From Deltaproteobacteria bacterium (GTDB lineage: Bacteria > Desulfobacterota > Syntrophia > Syntrophales > UBA5619), in the NCBI GenBank assembly GCA_023487865.1, contig JAMDBG010000074.1, positions 1 to 11,935 on the forward strand: 11,935 bases of DNA. Reading direction: 5' to 3'. Below are positions 1 to 7,155 of the stretch, piece by piece. A program made the position numbers and the translations under genes. The stretch's first letter is position 1; every line of letters begins with the position of its first letter. Below the pieces are notes generated by a model that searched no databases, was not told the DNA's origin, and saw only the letters and a program-made list of their open reading frames with translations.

Positions 1-71
1 CCGGCTGCGGCGTCGGCGCCGGCATCTGTCCGGCCGAAGCGATCCGTTGCGAGGAGGCGCAGGTTTCATGA
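1..71 (+). CDS. iorA: Indolepyruvate:ferredoxin oxidoreductase alpha subunit, 3' end only
   Basis: Only the last 22 codons are in the window (reading frame begins at base 3; TGA at 69-71). They read as the end of a 2[4Fe-4S] ferredoxin domain: a GCG segment, then a Cys-Pro and an AEAI stretch, which is how IorA proteins usually end. IorA is the thiamine-diphosphate and iron-sulfur subunit that oxidatively decarboxylates indolepyruvate and other aryl-pyruvates to acyl-CoA while reducing ferredoxin in the cytoplasm. The stop overlaps the start of the beta subunit gene (ATGA), which strongly supports the identification. One oddity is that the position expected to hold the third cysteine of the CxxCxxCxxxCP motif reads Gly (GGC at 15-17). 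Identification rests on a short fragment plus the adjacent iorB. Confidence 0.8.
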   Translation, partial: GCGVGAGICPAEAIRCEEAQVS

Positions 72-694
72 CCATTCCGCTCTTGATAAAAGATCCGTAC
101 AACATCGTCATCACCGGGGTGGGGGGTCAGGGAAACGTCATGGCCTCAAGGGTCCTGGCCAATATGCTGGTCCGCATGGGGTTTAAAGTGACGATAGGAG
201 AGACGTTCGGAATGTCCCAACGCGGCGGCTCGGTCATGAGCCACCTCCGTGTTTCAGCGACAACGGTATGGAGCCCCCAGATACCGAAGCGGGGTGCGGA
301 TCTGGTCGTTGCCATCGAACCGGTCGAAGCACTCCGGGTGCTTGCCGACTATGGAAATCCTGCCGTCAAGGTCCTCGTCAACCTACGGCCGATCTACCCT
401 GTGGGGGTGATCACCGGTGAGAGCGACTATCCGGGGCCGGAGAAGATCAGGGAAGCGGTGCAGTCCCTTTCGGCCAAGGCTTGTTTTCTCGATGCGACGG
501 CGGAAGCGGTCAATTTGGGCAATCCGATACTCGGGAACATTATCATGATCGGCGCCGTCGGGGGGCTGGGAGTCCTGCCCGTCAACCGGAAAGTGTTCGA
601 GACAGTCATCCGGGAGGGAATGCAGGCTTCCCGGGTAGAAGCCAATCTCCGCGCCTTCGAGATCGGTGCGGCGGCGGTGGCTGGAAACTGTTGA
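68..694 (+). CDS. iorB: Indolepyruvate:ferredoxin oxidoreductase beta subunit
   Basis: A 208-residue protein, the usual size for IorB, which pairs with IorA to convert aryl-pyruvates (from transamination of Trp, Phe and Tyr) plus CoA into aryl-acetyl-CoA with reduction of ferredoxin. The N-terminus carries the glycine-rich GVGGQG motif followed by an ASR segment. About 30 residues later comes the GMSQRGGSV signature typical of the gamma-type domain of 2-oxoacid:ferredoxin oxidoreductases. I chose the ATG at 68 because it overlaps the iorA stop as ATGA and has a GAGGAGG ribosome site at 51-57; an upstream in-frame ATG at 47 would add seven residues inside iorA. Translation is probably coupled to iorA. 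In an anaerobe this enzyme serves amino-acid fermentation or, running in reverse, synthesis. Confidence 0.93.
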   Translation: MTIPLLIKDPYNIVITGVGGQGNVMASRVLANMLVRMGFKVTIGETFGMSQRGGSVMSHLRVSATTVWSPQIPKRGADLVVAIEPVEALRVLADYGNPAVKVLVNLRPIYPVGVITGESDYPGPEKIREAVQSLSAKACFLDATAEAVNLGNPILGNIIMIGAVGGLGVLPVNRKVFETVIREGMQASRVEANLRAFEIGAAAVAGNC

Positions 695-761
695 CCCTCT
701 TGCACATTAGGGAGGGGGAATTTTAATTTATTCAGAAAGTGATGAACAGAAGAGGTGAAAA
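695..761 (+). promoter_or_regulatory. iorB-flavodiiron gap, possible weak promoter
   Basis: This 67-base gap contains an AT-rich run at about 720-732 that stands out from its GC-rich surroundings. TTGCAC at 700-705 and TTTAAT at 722-727 lie 16 bases apart and could be a sigma-70-like promoter, but the -35 matches the consensus in only three of six positions. A ribosome site (AGAGGTG) precedes the ATG at 762. No terminator hairpin is visible, so readthrough from iorAB is equally possible. Confidence 0.2.
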
Positions 762-1964
762 ATGACAAGCCCGTTCAGTGCCGTCAAGATCACGGATGAT
801 GTATGGTGGGTGGGGGCAATTGACTGGAATATCCGGGATTTTCATGGGTATGTGACGAAAAGGGGGAGCACCTACAACGCCTACCTGATCATGGCCGACA
901 AGATCACACTGATCGACACAGTCAAGGCCCCTTTCCGGGAGGAGATGCTGGCACGGATAGCATCCGTCGTCGATCCCGGTAAGATCGCCTATATCGTTTC
1001 CAACCATTCGGAAATGGATCATTCGGGATGTCTGGCGGAGGTCATCAAGGCGGTGGATCCGGAGAAGGTCTTCGCATCGCCTGTCGGGGCAAAGAGCCTG
1101 AAGGAGATCTTGACTGTCGACCGGGAGATCACAGGCGTCAAAGACGCCGAAACGCTCAGCCTGGGCAACCGGTCACTCACCTTCATGGAAACGCGGATGC
1201 TCCACTGGCCTGACAGCATGTTCACCTACCTCAACGAGGAGCGGATCCTCTTTTCGCAGGATGCCTTCGGGATGCATTACGCCTCCCTGGAGAGGTTCGA
1301 CGATGAGGTCGATCCGGCAATACTCGCCTACGAGGCGGCGACGTACTATGCCAACATCCTGCTCCCCTATTCGCCTCTGGTCCTGAAACTTCTTGAAAAG
1401 GTGACCGCCGCGGGCCTGGATTTCCGGATCATCGCACCGGACCACGGGCCGATCTGGCGTAAGGACATCGGCGGGATCATCGAGCGGTACGGAAAGTGGG
1501 CCGCGCAGAAACCCTCGGAAAAGGCCGTTGTCGTTTACGGGACAATGTGGCACAGCACGGAAAAGATGGCCCGGGCGATCAGCGAGGGGCTCTCCAAAGG
1601 GGGCCTCAACGTGAAGCTGATGTCGATGTCCGAGGTGCACCGAAGCGATGTCATGTACGAAATTCTCGGTGCAGGTGCGATTGCTGTCGGCTCGTCGACC
1701 CTCAACAACAACATGCTGCCGATGATGGCGGACGTCATGACCTATATGAAGGGCCTAAAACCGAAGAATCTTCTCGGCGCCGCCTTCGGATCTTTCGGTT
1801 GGAGCGGCGAGGCGGTCAAACAGCTTGAGCAGTTACTGGCAGAAATGAAGGTGGAGAGTGCCGGGGGGGGGATCAGTGTAAGGAACGTACCCGATGGTGC
1901 AATCCTTGCCCGCTGCTATGAGCTCGGGTTGACAATGGCGGATAAGGTGCGGAGCAGACTGTAG
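762..1964 (+). CDS. fprA: Flavodiiron protein (rubredoxin:oxygen oxidoreductase type, class A)
   Basis: A 400-residue cytoplasmic enzyme that reduces O2 to water (some members reduce NO to N2O) using electrons from rubredoxin. The N-terminal metallo-beta-lactamase-like domain (about 1-250) holds a full set of diiron ligands: H82, E84 and D86 in the HxExDH motif, then H148, D167 and H228. The C-terminal flavodoxin domain (about 253-400) has the FMN phosphate loop YGTMWHSTEKMA at 259-270, the SSTLNNNMLP loop at 311-320 and the GSFGWSGEA loop at 343-351, all typical of the family. There is no extra C-terminal rubredoxin or flavin-reductase domain, which makes it class A. The rubredoxin gene 62 bases downstream is the expected electron donor. 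A nine-G run at 1863-1871 does not disturb the frame. The enzyme family is certain; the choice between O2 and NO as main substrate is not. Confidence 0.96.
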   Translation: MTSPFSAVKITDDVWWVGAIDWNIRDFHGYVTKRGSTYNAYLIMADKITLIDTVKAPFREEMLARIASVVDPGKIAYIVSNHSEMDHSGCLAEVIKAVDPEKVFASPVGAKSLKEILTVDREITGVKDAETLSLGNRSLTFMETRMLHWPDSMFTYLNEERILFSQDAFGMHYASLERFDDEVDPAILAYEAATYYANILLPYSPLVLKLLEKVTAAGLDFRIIAPDHGPIWRKDIGGIIERYGKWAAQKPSEKAVVVYGTMWHSTEKMARAISEGLSKGGLNVKLMSMSEVHRSDVMYEILGAGAIAVGSSTLNNNMLPMMADVMTYMKGLKPKNLLGAAFGSFGWSGEAVKQLEQLLAEMKVESAGGGISVRNVPDGAILARCYELGLTMADKVRSRL

Positions 1965-2012
1965 ACGGAAAAGGGAGAAGAGGCAGCCTGACCGGGCGGC
2001 CTATGGGAAGAG

Positions 2013-2020
2013 AAAGGAGA
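2013..2020 (+). promoter_or_regulatory. Ribosome binding site deciding the rubredoxin start
   Basis: AAAGGAGA lies six bases before the ATG at 2027. It favours that start over the in-frame ATG at 2003, which would add eight residues not typical of rubredoxins and has no comparable site upstream. Confidence 0.75.
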
Positions 2021-2026
2021 CACATC

Positions 2027-2185
2027 ATGGGAAGATATGTATGCGGTATCTGCGGTTACGTCTATGATCCGGCGGTGGGCGATCCCGAGGCAGGAGTGAA
2101 GAAGGGAACGGCGTTTGAAAAGCTTCCCGAAGACTGGGTCTGTCCGGTCTGCGGTGCATCCAAGGATGAATTCGCGCCGGAGTAA
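2027..2185 (+). CDS. rub: Rubredoxin
   Basis: A 52-residue protein, the canonical length for a small cytoplasmic electron carrier with one iron held by four cysteines. The two knuckles are C6-x-x-C9-G-Y and C39-P-x-C42-G. The aromatic core (Y4, Y11, Y13, F30, W37) and the GTAFEKLPEDWVCP stretch are classic rubredoxin features. It sits between the flavodiiron protein and rubrerythrin genes, both of which accept electrons from rubredoxin, so its role is very likely to feed oxygen and peroxide reduction. It is probably cotranscribed with the flavodiiron gene (62-base gap). Confidence 0.97.
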   Translation: MGRYVCGICGYVYDPAVGDPEAGVKKGTAFEKLPEDWVCPVCGASKDEFAPE

Positions 2186-2341
2186 CGGCAGGCGGGTCTC
2201 GGATTGAAACGCTCCGTGAGGCTTTTTCGAGGAACAATGATCGGTGATGAGCTCCGGCAAGCGTGCACTTCCGGTTAAAGCCGATTCAGAGGGCCGTCTG
2301 CCGCCGGCGACTCATCCAGGAGAGTTAAAAGGACAGGGATA
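2186..2341 (+). other. Rubredoxin-rubrerythrin intergenic region
   Basis: A 156-base gap, the longest in the window. I see no stable hairpin followed by a T run, no convincing sigma-70 promoter and no RNA gene. The only reading frame with a ribosome site (ATG at 2237, TAA at 2276-2278) gives 13 residues and is not credible as a gene. The length leaves room for a separate rubrerythrin promoter or a peroxide-responsive operator, but none is recognisable. Confidence 0.4.
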
Positions 2342-2836
2342 ATGGGGGAAACAAGGGACGCGTTGCAGCAAGCCTATGCAGGCGAGGCCAAGGCGGCCTT
2401 GCGCCTGAAGGTCTATGGGGAAAAGGCGGAAGAGGAGGGGTACCCGCAGATCGCGAAACTCTTCCGGGTGATTGCCTATTCCGAAGAGATCCACGGGGCG
2501 AGGGCGCTCAAGGTCCTTAAGGAGATCAAAACAACCGAAGAAAACCTGGCGGAAAGTTTCGAGTCGGAGCGGCGGGTGGCGGAAGTTGCCTATGGTGAAT
2601 TTGTCAAACAGGCAGAAGCGGAGGGGGACCGGGCGGCAGTCCTCCACTTCAGCCAGAGCAAGGATGTCGAAGAGACCCATGCGAAACTTTACAAGGAAGC
2701 CATGGGCCACATATTGGAGGAGAGGGAGACGACCTACTATGTTTGCCGGGTATGCGGTTACATCGCGGATGGCATCCTGCCGGAGATGTGTCCTGTCTGC
2801 GGCGCCAAAAAAGACCAGTTCAAGCCATTCTCTTGA
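2342..2836 (+). CDS. rbr: Rubrerythrin
   Basis: A 164-residue peroxide-reducing diiron protein of the cytoplasm. Residues 1-125 form a ferritin-like four-helix bundle with E15 in an AGEAKA context, E48 and H51 in the ExxH of the second helix, and E110 and H113 in the last. Residues 133-160 form a rubredoxin-like domain with C135, C138, C150 and C153, which passes electrons to the diiron centre. Rubrerythrin reduces H2O2 to water with electrons from rubredoxin, and a rubredoxin gene lies just upstream. One oddity: in an ungapped comparison with family members recalled from memory, the helix-C position that normally carries a glutamate iron ligand is V79, with E81 two residues on. A poor ribosome site (AGGACAGGG) precedes the ATG. 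Confidence 0.93.
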   Translation: MGETRDALQQAYAGEAKAALRLKVYGEKAEEEGYPQIAKLFRVIAYSEEIHGARALKVLKEIKTTEENLAESFESERRVAEVAYGEFVKQAEAEGDRAAVLHFSQSKDVEETHAKLYKEAMGHILEERETTYYVCRVCGYIADGILPEMCPVCGAKKDQFKPFS

Positions 2837-2857
2837 ACCGATGCGAGGAGAGAGATC

Positions 2858-3259
2858 ATGAGAGGAGTCCTATTGCGTTGGCTGGTACTGACGGCGGCGG
2901 TCCTGATCGCCTCCTGGCTGTTGGATGGCATCCATGTGACCGGCCTGTTTCCTGCTTTCCTGGCGGCGGCGACGCTCGGGATCCTGAATGCCTTTCTCCG
3001 CCCCCTCCTGATTCTCCTGACGCTGCCTATCAATATCCTGACTCTCGGCCTGTTCACCTTTCTGATCAATGCCCTGATGCTGAAGATCGTTTCCGAGGTT
3101 ATCCCGGGTTTTTACGTCTATGGTTTCTGGACCGCCGTCCTCGGCGCCCTGATCATCGGCGCAGTGAGCTGGCTACTGAACGCCTTTGTCGGCGGACGGG
3201 GGAGGGTGGAGCGGACTTCCTATATCGATCTGCAGAAGAGAGGCGATAGATGGGAGTGA
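2858..3259 (+). CDS. Phage_holin_4_2 / YvlD family small membrane protein
   Basis: A 133-residue inner-membrane protein with about four hydrophobic segments (roughly 4-22, 29-46, 50-76 and 86-110) and a charged tail. The stretch LNAFLRPLLILLTLPINILT at 43-62, with an Arg-Pro between helices, is the hallmark of the Phage_holin_4_2 (YvlD-like) family. The name comes from phage homologues, but chromosomal members are common, their function is unknown and nothing phage-like surrounds this copy. A GAGGAGAGAG ribosome site precedes the ATG by a few bases, only 21 bases after rubrerythrin. The last 10 bases overlap mutS in another frame, so the two are probably translated from one message. The family call is good; no cellular role can be inferred. 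Confidence 0.88.
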   Translation: MRGVLLRWLVLTAAVLIASWLLDGIHVTGLFPAFLAAATLGILNAFLRPLLILLTLPINILTLGLFTFLINALMLKIVSEVIPGFYVYGFWTAVLGALIIGAVSWLLNAFVGGRGRVERTSYIDLQKRGDRWE

Positions 3260-5892
3260 AGGAACTGACACCCGCCATGCGTCAGTATGCGGAAATGAAG
3301 GAACGGTACCCCGATTGTATCCTCTTTTTCCGGATGGGTGATTTCTATGAGATGTTCTTCGAGGATGCCCTGACCGCTGCGAAGATTCTGGAGATCGCCC
3401 TCACTTCCCGAAACAAGAACAGTAAAGACGCCATCCCCCTTTGCGGTTTTCCGTATCATGCCGCCTCTTCCTACATCGCGAAGCTCATTAAAAAGGGATT
3501 CAAGGTGGCCATCTGCGAACAGATTGAGGATCCTAAGCTCGCCAAAGGGGTCGTCAGGCGGGATGTGGTGCGTGTGGTGACTCCCGGTCTCGTGCTCGAT
3601 ACTGAGAACCTCCGGGCCAAGGAGAACAACTTTCTTGCGGCCCTGTCCGTCCGGAACGGCCGCTTCGGCCTTGCCAGCGTCGATATCTCCACCGGCGAAT
3701 TCCTCGTTACCGAGGCCGATGATCGGGAATTTTTTCTGGCCGAAACAGCCGGAATGGAAATTCGTGAACTTTTGGTTGAGGAGGACTTCAGCGACGAAGA
3801 GCTTGTCCGGGCGATTGCCGGCGAAGGGGAGCGTTGCAGGATCGGACGTTTTGTGCAGGAAGGAGTCACTCCGGAGAAGGCGGGCATTCTCCTCCGGGAG
3901 CATATTCCTCAGGAGAGGCTCGCGGAACTGGCCATCGAAAGCCGACCAGCGGCAGCTGTCGCGGCAGGCGCCGTTATTGCTTATATGGCCGAAACACAAA
4001 AGGACGCCCTTTTGCACATCAACACTCTGATGTGGTATGAAAGCGGCGCCCATCTGATCGTGGACGAGATCGCCAAACGGAATCTCGAACTGTTCGAGAC
4101 GATTGCCGAGGGGAAAAAGACGGGATCGCTTTTTCACGTCCTCGATCAGACGGTGACATCGATGGGGGGACGGCGGCTCCGCCGCTGGCTCAACTACCCG
4201 CTCCGCGATCCGGTCACGATTCGTGAGAGGTTATCAGCCGTCTCAGAGATCCGCGAGAAACATCTCCTCAGGGAATCCCTCCGCACCCGACTTCGGTCCG
4301 TTTATGACCTGGAGCGCCTGGGCAGCAGGATTGCCATGGGACTGGCGAATGGCCGCGACCTCGCATCATTGGGAACCTCTCTTCTGGCCCTCCCTGAGAT
4401 CCTTCTCCTTCTCAAAGAGAGCGAAACGCCTCTCATGAAGACTATCCGTGACGGGATCGATCCGCTGACGGACATAACGGAACTGATCGAGAGCGCAATC
4501 GTTGCGGACCCGCCGCTGACGATCCGTGAAGGAGGGATCATCCGGGAGGGGTATGATCCTGAACTGGACAGCCTGATTGTGGTCATGAGGGATGGCCGAC
4601 AGTGGATCGCCGCCCTGGAGGAGAAGGAACGCCGACGGACGGGAATCAACTCTCTGAAGGTGGGATTCAACAGCGTCTTCGGGTATTATTTCGAGATCAC
4701 GAAGGCAAACGCCCGCCTGATCCCCCCGGACTATATCCGGAAGCAGACTCTGGTCAACGCGGAACGGTATATCAATGAGGAACTCAAAGGGTACGAAGAA
4801 ACGGTCCTCCACGCGGAGGAACGACGGCAGGCAAGGGAATATGACCTCTTTATAGAAATCAGGGGCAGGATCGCCGGCGAGATCAGGCGCATCCAGGAGA
4901 CGGCGTCACGGATCGCCGATCTCGACGCGCTCGCGTCGCTGGCCGAGGTCGCGGAAAGATACAACTACTGCTGTCCCGGGGTCGATGCGGGGGAGACCAT
5001 CGAAATCGTCGACGGACGCCACCCGGTTGTGGAGCGGATGGCCGGAGGAACGGGATTCGTTCCCAATGACGTCCTCCTCGATCTGGAAAAGAACCGGTTT
5101 CTCATCATTACCGGTCCCAATATGGCCGGAAAGTCGACGTACATTCGGCAGATCGCCCTGATCGTCCTGATGGCCCAGATGGGGAGCTTCGTCCCCGCCG
5201 CCAAGGCCAGGGTCGGTTTGGTGGACCGAATTTTCACCCGCATCGGAGCGGCGGACAGCATCGCCCGGGGTCAGAGCACCTTCATGGTGGAGATGACCGA
5301 AGTGGCCAATATCCTCCGGCACGCCACTAAACGGAGCCTCGTCATCCTCGATGAGGTGGGACGGGGAACGAGCACTTTCGACGGCCTCAGTATCGCCTGG
5401 GCAGTGGCGGAATATATCCACGACGCCGATCCGCTGGGGGCGAGGACTCTTTTTGCGACTCATTATCATGAGCTGACGGAACTTGCAGTCACGAAGGAGG
5501 GAGTACGGAATTTCAACATCGCCGTCCGGGAATGGGGTGACAGGATCATTTTTCTCCGAAAGATCATGGAGGGGGGGACGAACCGGAGCTACGGCATACA
5601 GGTGGCGCGGATCGCCGGGGTTCCCGGTGAAGTGGTTGCACGGGCGATGGAAATCCTACGAAATATGGAACAGGGCGAACTCGATGAGGTAGGAATGCCG
5701 AAGATCGCGAGGGGGAAAAAGACGACTCAGAAAAATGCCAATCAGCTCAGCCTGTTCGCGGATCAGAAAGAGGCGATCATGGAGGAGCTCAAGGCCCTGG
5801 ATCTGTTGAATCTGACCCCCCTCGATGCGATCGGACGTCTCGGCGCGTGGAAGGAGAGACTGGGGCAGGGTGGATTGCTGGGTAAAACATAA
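3250..5892 (+). CDS. mutS: DNA mismatch repair protein MutS
   Basis: An 880-residue MutS, near the usual 850-880. The mismatch-reading motif is near the N-terminus (D31-F32-Y33-E34, where F32 stacks on the mispaired base and E34 contacts it). Connector, core and clamp domains follow. The ABC-type ATPase domain has Walker A GPNMAGKST at 622-630, Walker B ending in D701-E702, the GRGTSTFDG stretch just after, and the ATHYHE switch with H738. The C-terminus has the usual short helical tail after a Lys-rich linker. MutS binds mispairs and small loops and recruits MutL. No mutL is in the window, although mutS and mutL are often adjacent. The start overlaps the preceding membrane-protein gene by 10 bases, with AGAGAGG as ribosome site. 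Confidence 0.98.
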   Translation: MGVKELTPAMRQYAEMKERYPDCILFFRMGDFYEMFFEDALTAAKILEIALTSRNKNSKDAIPLCGFPYHAASSYIAKLIKKGFKVAICEQIEDPKLAKGVVRRDVVRVVTPGLVLDTENLRAKENNFLAALSVRNGRFGLASVDISTGEFLVTEADDREFFLAETAGMEIRELLVEEDFSDEELVRAIAGEGERCRIGRFVQEGVTPEKAGILLREHIPQERLAELAIESRPAAAVAAGAVIAYMAETQKDALLHINTLMWYESGAHLIVDEIAKRNLELFETIAEGKKTGSLFHVLDQTVTSMGGRRLRRWLNYPLRDPVTIRERLSAVSEIREKHLLRESLRTRLRSVYDLERLGSRIAMGLANGRDLASLGTSLLALPEILLLLKESETPLMKTIRDGIDPLTDITELIESAIVADPPLTIREGGIIREGYDPELDSLIVVMRDGRQWIAALEEKERRRTGINSLKVGFNSVFGYYFEITKANARLIPPDYIRKQTLVNAERYINEELKGYEETVLHAEERRQAREYDLFIEIRGRIAGEIRRIQETASRIADLDALASLAEVAERYNYCCPGVDAGETIEIVDGRHPVVERMAGGTGFVPNDVLLDLEKNRFLIITGPNMAGKSTYIRQIALIVLMAQMGSFVPAAKARVGLVDRIFTRIGAADSIARGQSTFMVEMTEVANILRHATKRSLVILDEVGRGTSTFDGLSIAWAVAEYIHDADPLGARTLFATHYHELTELAVTKEGVRNFNIAVREWGDRIIFLRKIMEGGTNRSYGIQVARIAGVPGEVVARAMEILRNMEQGELDEVGMPKIARGKKTTQKNANQLSLFADQKEAIMEELKALDLLNLTPLDAIGRLGAWKERLGQGGLLGKT

Positions 5893-5905
5893 AAATGGCC
5901 CTCCG

Positions 5906-5948
5906 GGATGGGGTGGGATGTTCCACCATCCGGGCGGGGAGCTTCCCC
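5906..5948 (+). other. Two small hairpins between mutS and the lipid-transport operon
   Basis: Within the 84-base gap, GGAT+GGTGG (5906-5916, two-base bulge) can pair with CCACC+ATCC (5923-5931) around a six-base loop. Immediately after, GGGGA (5936-5940) can pair with TCCCC (5944-5948). Neither is followed by a T run, so neither is a standard intrinsic terminator. They might weaken readthrough or mark an mRNA boundary between mutS and the Mla genes. Confidence 0.35.
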
Positions 5949-5976
5949 TCACGTTGCGGAGGCATCAGGTATCTCC

Positions 5977-7119
5977 ATGAAGATGACGGTGTCAGAGCCC
6001 GGTTACACCTTGACACATTCGGAAGAGGGGGGGGGACTCGTCCTTACTCTATCCGGGAGGATCTCTGTGGAGGATGCGGATCGCCTGCTTACCGATATGG
6101 AAGCCGTCCTGAGCGAGCAGAGGGTCGGGTCGGTTCAAATCGACCTGGCCGATGTCTCCTATATAGACAGCGCCGGCGTTCTTACCTTTTTCCGCTTGGA
6201 AGACCAGATTCGTCAGAAGGGCAGTGATTATGGCTATACTCACGTCCCTTCGCGAATCCGGGGGATCATGGCGCTCATCGGCAGGGCCGGGTTGGAAAAG
6301 CCTCCCCTTCGCTCGGAGAGGACGCACGAGGGGATCATCGAGACGGTGGGTGATGCCGGCTTCAAAGTCTATTGTGATTTCAAAGCCCTGATGACTTTCC
6401 TGGGCGATCTCCTTGCGGCGGTGGTCTATCTCAGCGGTCATCTCCGGGAAGTGCGGTGGGGGGATGTCCTGTTCTACATGCGGCGGACGGGGGCGGAAGG
6501 ATTTCCAATTGTCGGACTGATCAGTCTCCTCATCGGTCTGATCATCGCCTTCATGTCGTCCCTCCAGCTCAAGCAGTTTGGGGCCAATATCTATGTGGCC
6601 TCCCTTGTATCTTTGGCCATTGTCCGGGAACTCGGTCCGATCATGACAGCGATCCTGGTGGCCGGTCGCTCCGCATCGGCGTATGCCGCGGAGATCGGTA
6701 CCATGACGATCAACGATGAGGTGGATGCCCTGGTCACGATGGGGTTTGATCCGATCCGGTTTCTGGCGGTTCCAAAATTGATTGCCACCGCGATCGTCCT
6801 GCCCCTCCTCACACTTTACTCTGATCTTTTCGGAATCGCCGGAGGGTTGATTGTGGGGGTGGTGGGACTCGACCTGACACCTTACACCTATCTCCAGGAA
6901 AGCCAGAGGACCATTACCCTCTTCTATCTGCTTTCCAGTCTGCTCAAGGCCCTGGTCTTCGCCTTCGTTATCGCCTGGATAGGCTGCCAGCGGGGATTCC
7001 AGGTCAGAGGCGGGGTAGCAGCGGTGGGCGCCGCTACGACATCGGCAGTGGTGACCTCCATCCTGCTGATTGTGATCGTGGATTCGGTATTTGCCGTGGT
7101 TCTCCACTATGTGGGTTAG
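5977..7119 (+). CDS. mlaE: MlaE-family lipid ABC permease with N-terminal STAS (MlaB-like) domain
   Basis: A 380-residue fusion. Residues 1-110 form a STAS domain with the DSAG motif at 64-67, equivalent to MlaB, the cytosolic partner that stabilises the MlaF ATPase. Residues about 150-380 are the MlaE permease, with hydrophobic segments from about 175 onward and the conserved RELGPIMTAILVAGR (217-231), AAEIGTM and DALVTMGFDPIRFLAVP motifs. The protein would sit in the inner membrane and move phospholipids between it and the MCE protein. The start is uncertain: ATG at 5977 has GCGGAGG 14 bases upstream and begins near the fold. ATG at 5983 is close by. ATG at 5908 would add 23 residues of low similarity and lies inside a hairpin. 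The ATPase gene follows after 32 bases. Confidence 0.92.
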   Translation: MKMTVSEPGYTLTHSEEGGGLVLTLSGRISVEDADRLLTDMEAVLSEQRVGSVQIDLADVSYIDSAGVLTFFRLEDQIRQKGSDYGYTHVPSRIRGIMALIGRAGLEKPPLRSERTHEGIIETVGDAGFKVYCDFKALMTFLGDLLAAVVYLSGHLREVRWGDVLFYMRRTGAEGFPIVGLISLLIGLIIAFMSSLQLKQFGANIYVASLVSLAIVRELGPIMTAILVAGRSASAYAAEIGTMTINDEVDALVTMGFDPIRFLAVPKLIATAIVLPLLTLYSDLFGIAGGLIVGVVGLDLTPYTYLQESQRTITLFYLLSSLLKALVFAFVIAWIGCQRGFQVRGGVAAVGAATTSAVVTSILLIVIVDSVFAVVLHYVG

Positions 7120-7125
7120 GAGGGT

Positions 7126-7155
7126 GTGATACGAAACCGAAGGCAAACGGCTTGA
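7126..7155 (+). other. Possible nine-codon leader overlapping the mlaF start
   Basis: A GTG at 7126 opens nine codons ending in TGA at 7153-7155, which overlaps the TTG start of mlaF (TTGA). A strong GGAGGG lies at 7119-7124, too close to the GTG for ideal spacing and too far from the TTG. The arrangement could couple mlaF translation to upstream ribosomes, or be chance. Confidence 0.2.

Noticed and set aside
1863..1871. Nine-G run in the flavodiiron gene as a possible frameshift site
   Set aside because: The protein on both sides matches the family in the same frame with normal spacing to the C-terminus, so there is no sign of a shift.
2237..2278. A 13-codon ATG frame with an AGGAA ribosome site before rubrerythrin
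   Set aside because: Too short, with no hydrophobic or regulatory-peptide character and no attenuator-like hairpin after it; chance is the simplest explanation.
2858..3259. Prophage remnant suggested by the holin-like family name
   Set aside because: Chromosomal YvlD-like members are widespread; there is no endolysin, integrase, att-like repeat or other phage gene nearby, and the gene is embedded in a housekeeping operon.
3220..4137. A 305-codon open frame on the - strand opposite mutS
   Set aside because: It is fully antisense to conserved MutS domains and has no recognisable product.
6027..6035. Nine-G run in the STAS domain as a possible frameshift site
   Set aside because: Both flanks read as one continuous STAS domain in the same frame (THSEE before and LVLTLSGR after), so no displacement is suggested.
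6049..7146. A 365-codon open frame on the - strand opposite the MlaE permease gene
   Set aside because: Its composition (His, Asp, Arg and Gln rich) is what antisense of a hydrophobic GC-rich gene yields; there is no motif.
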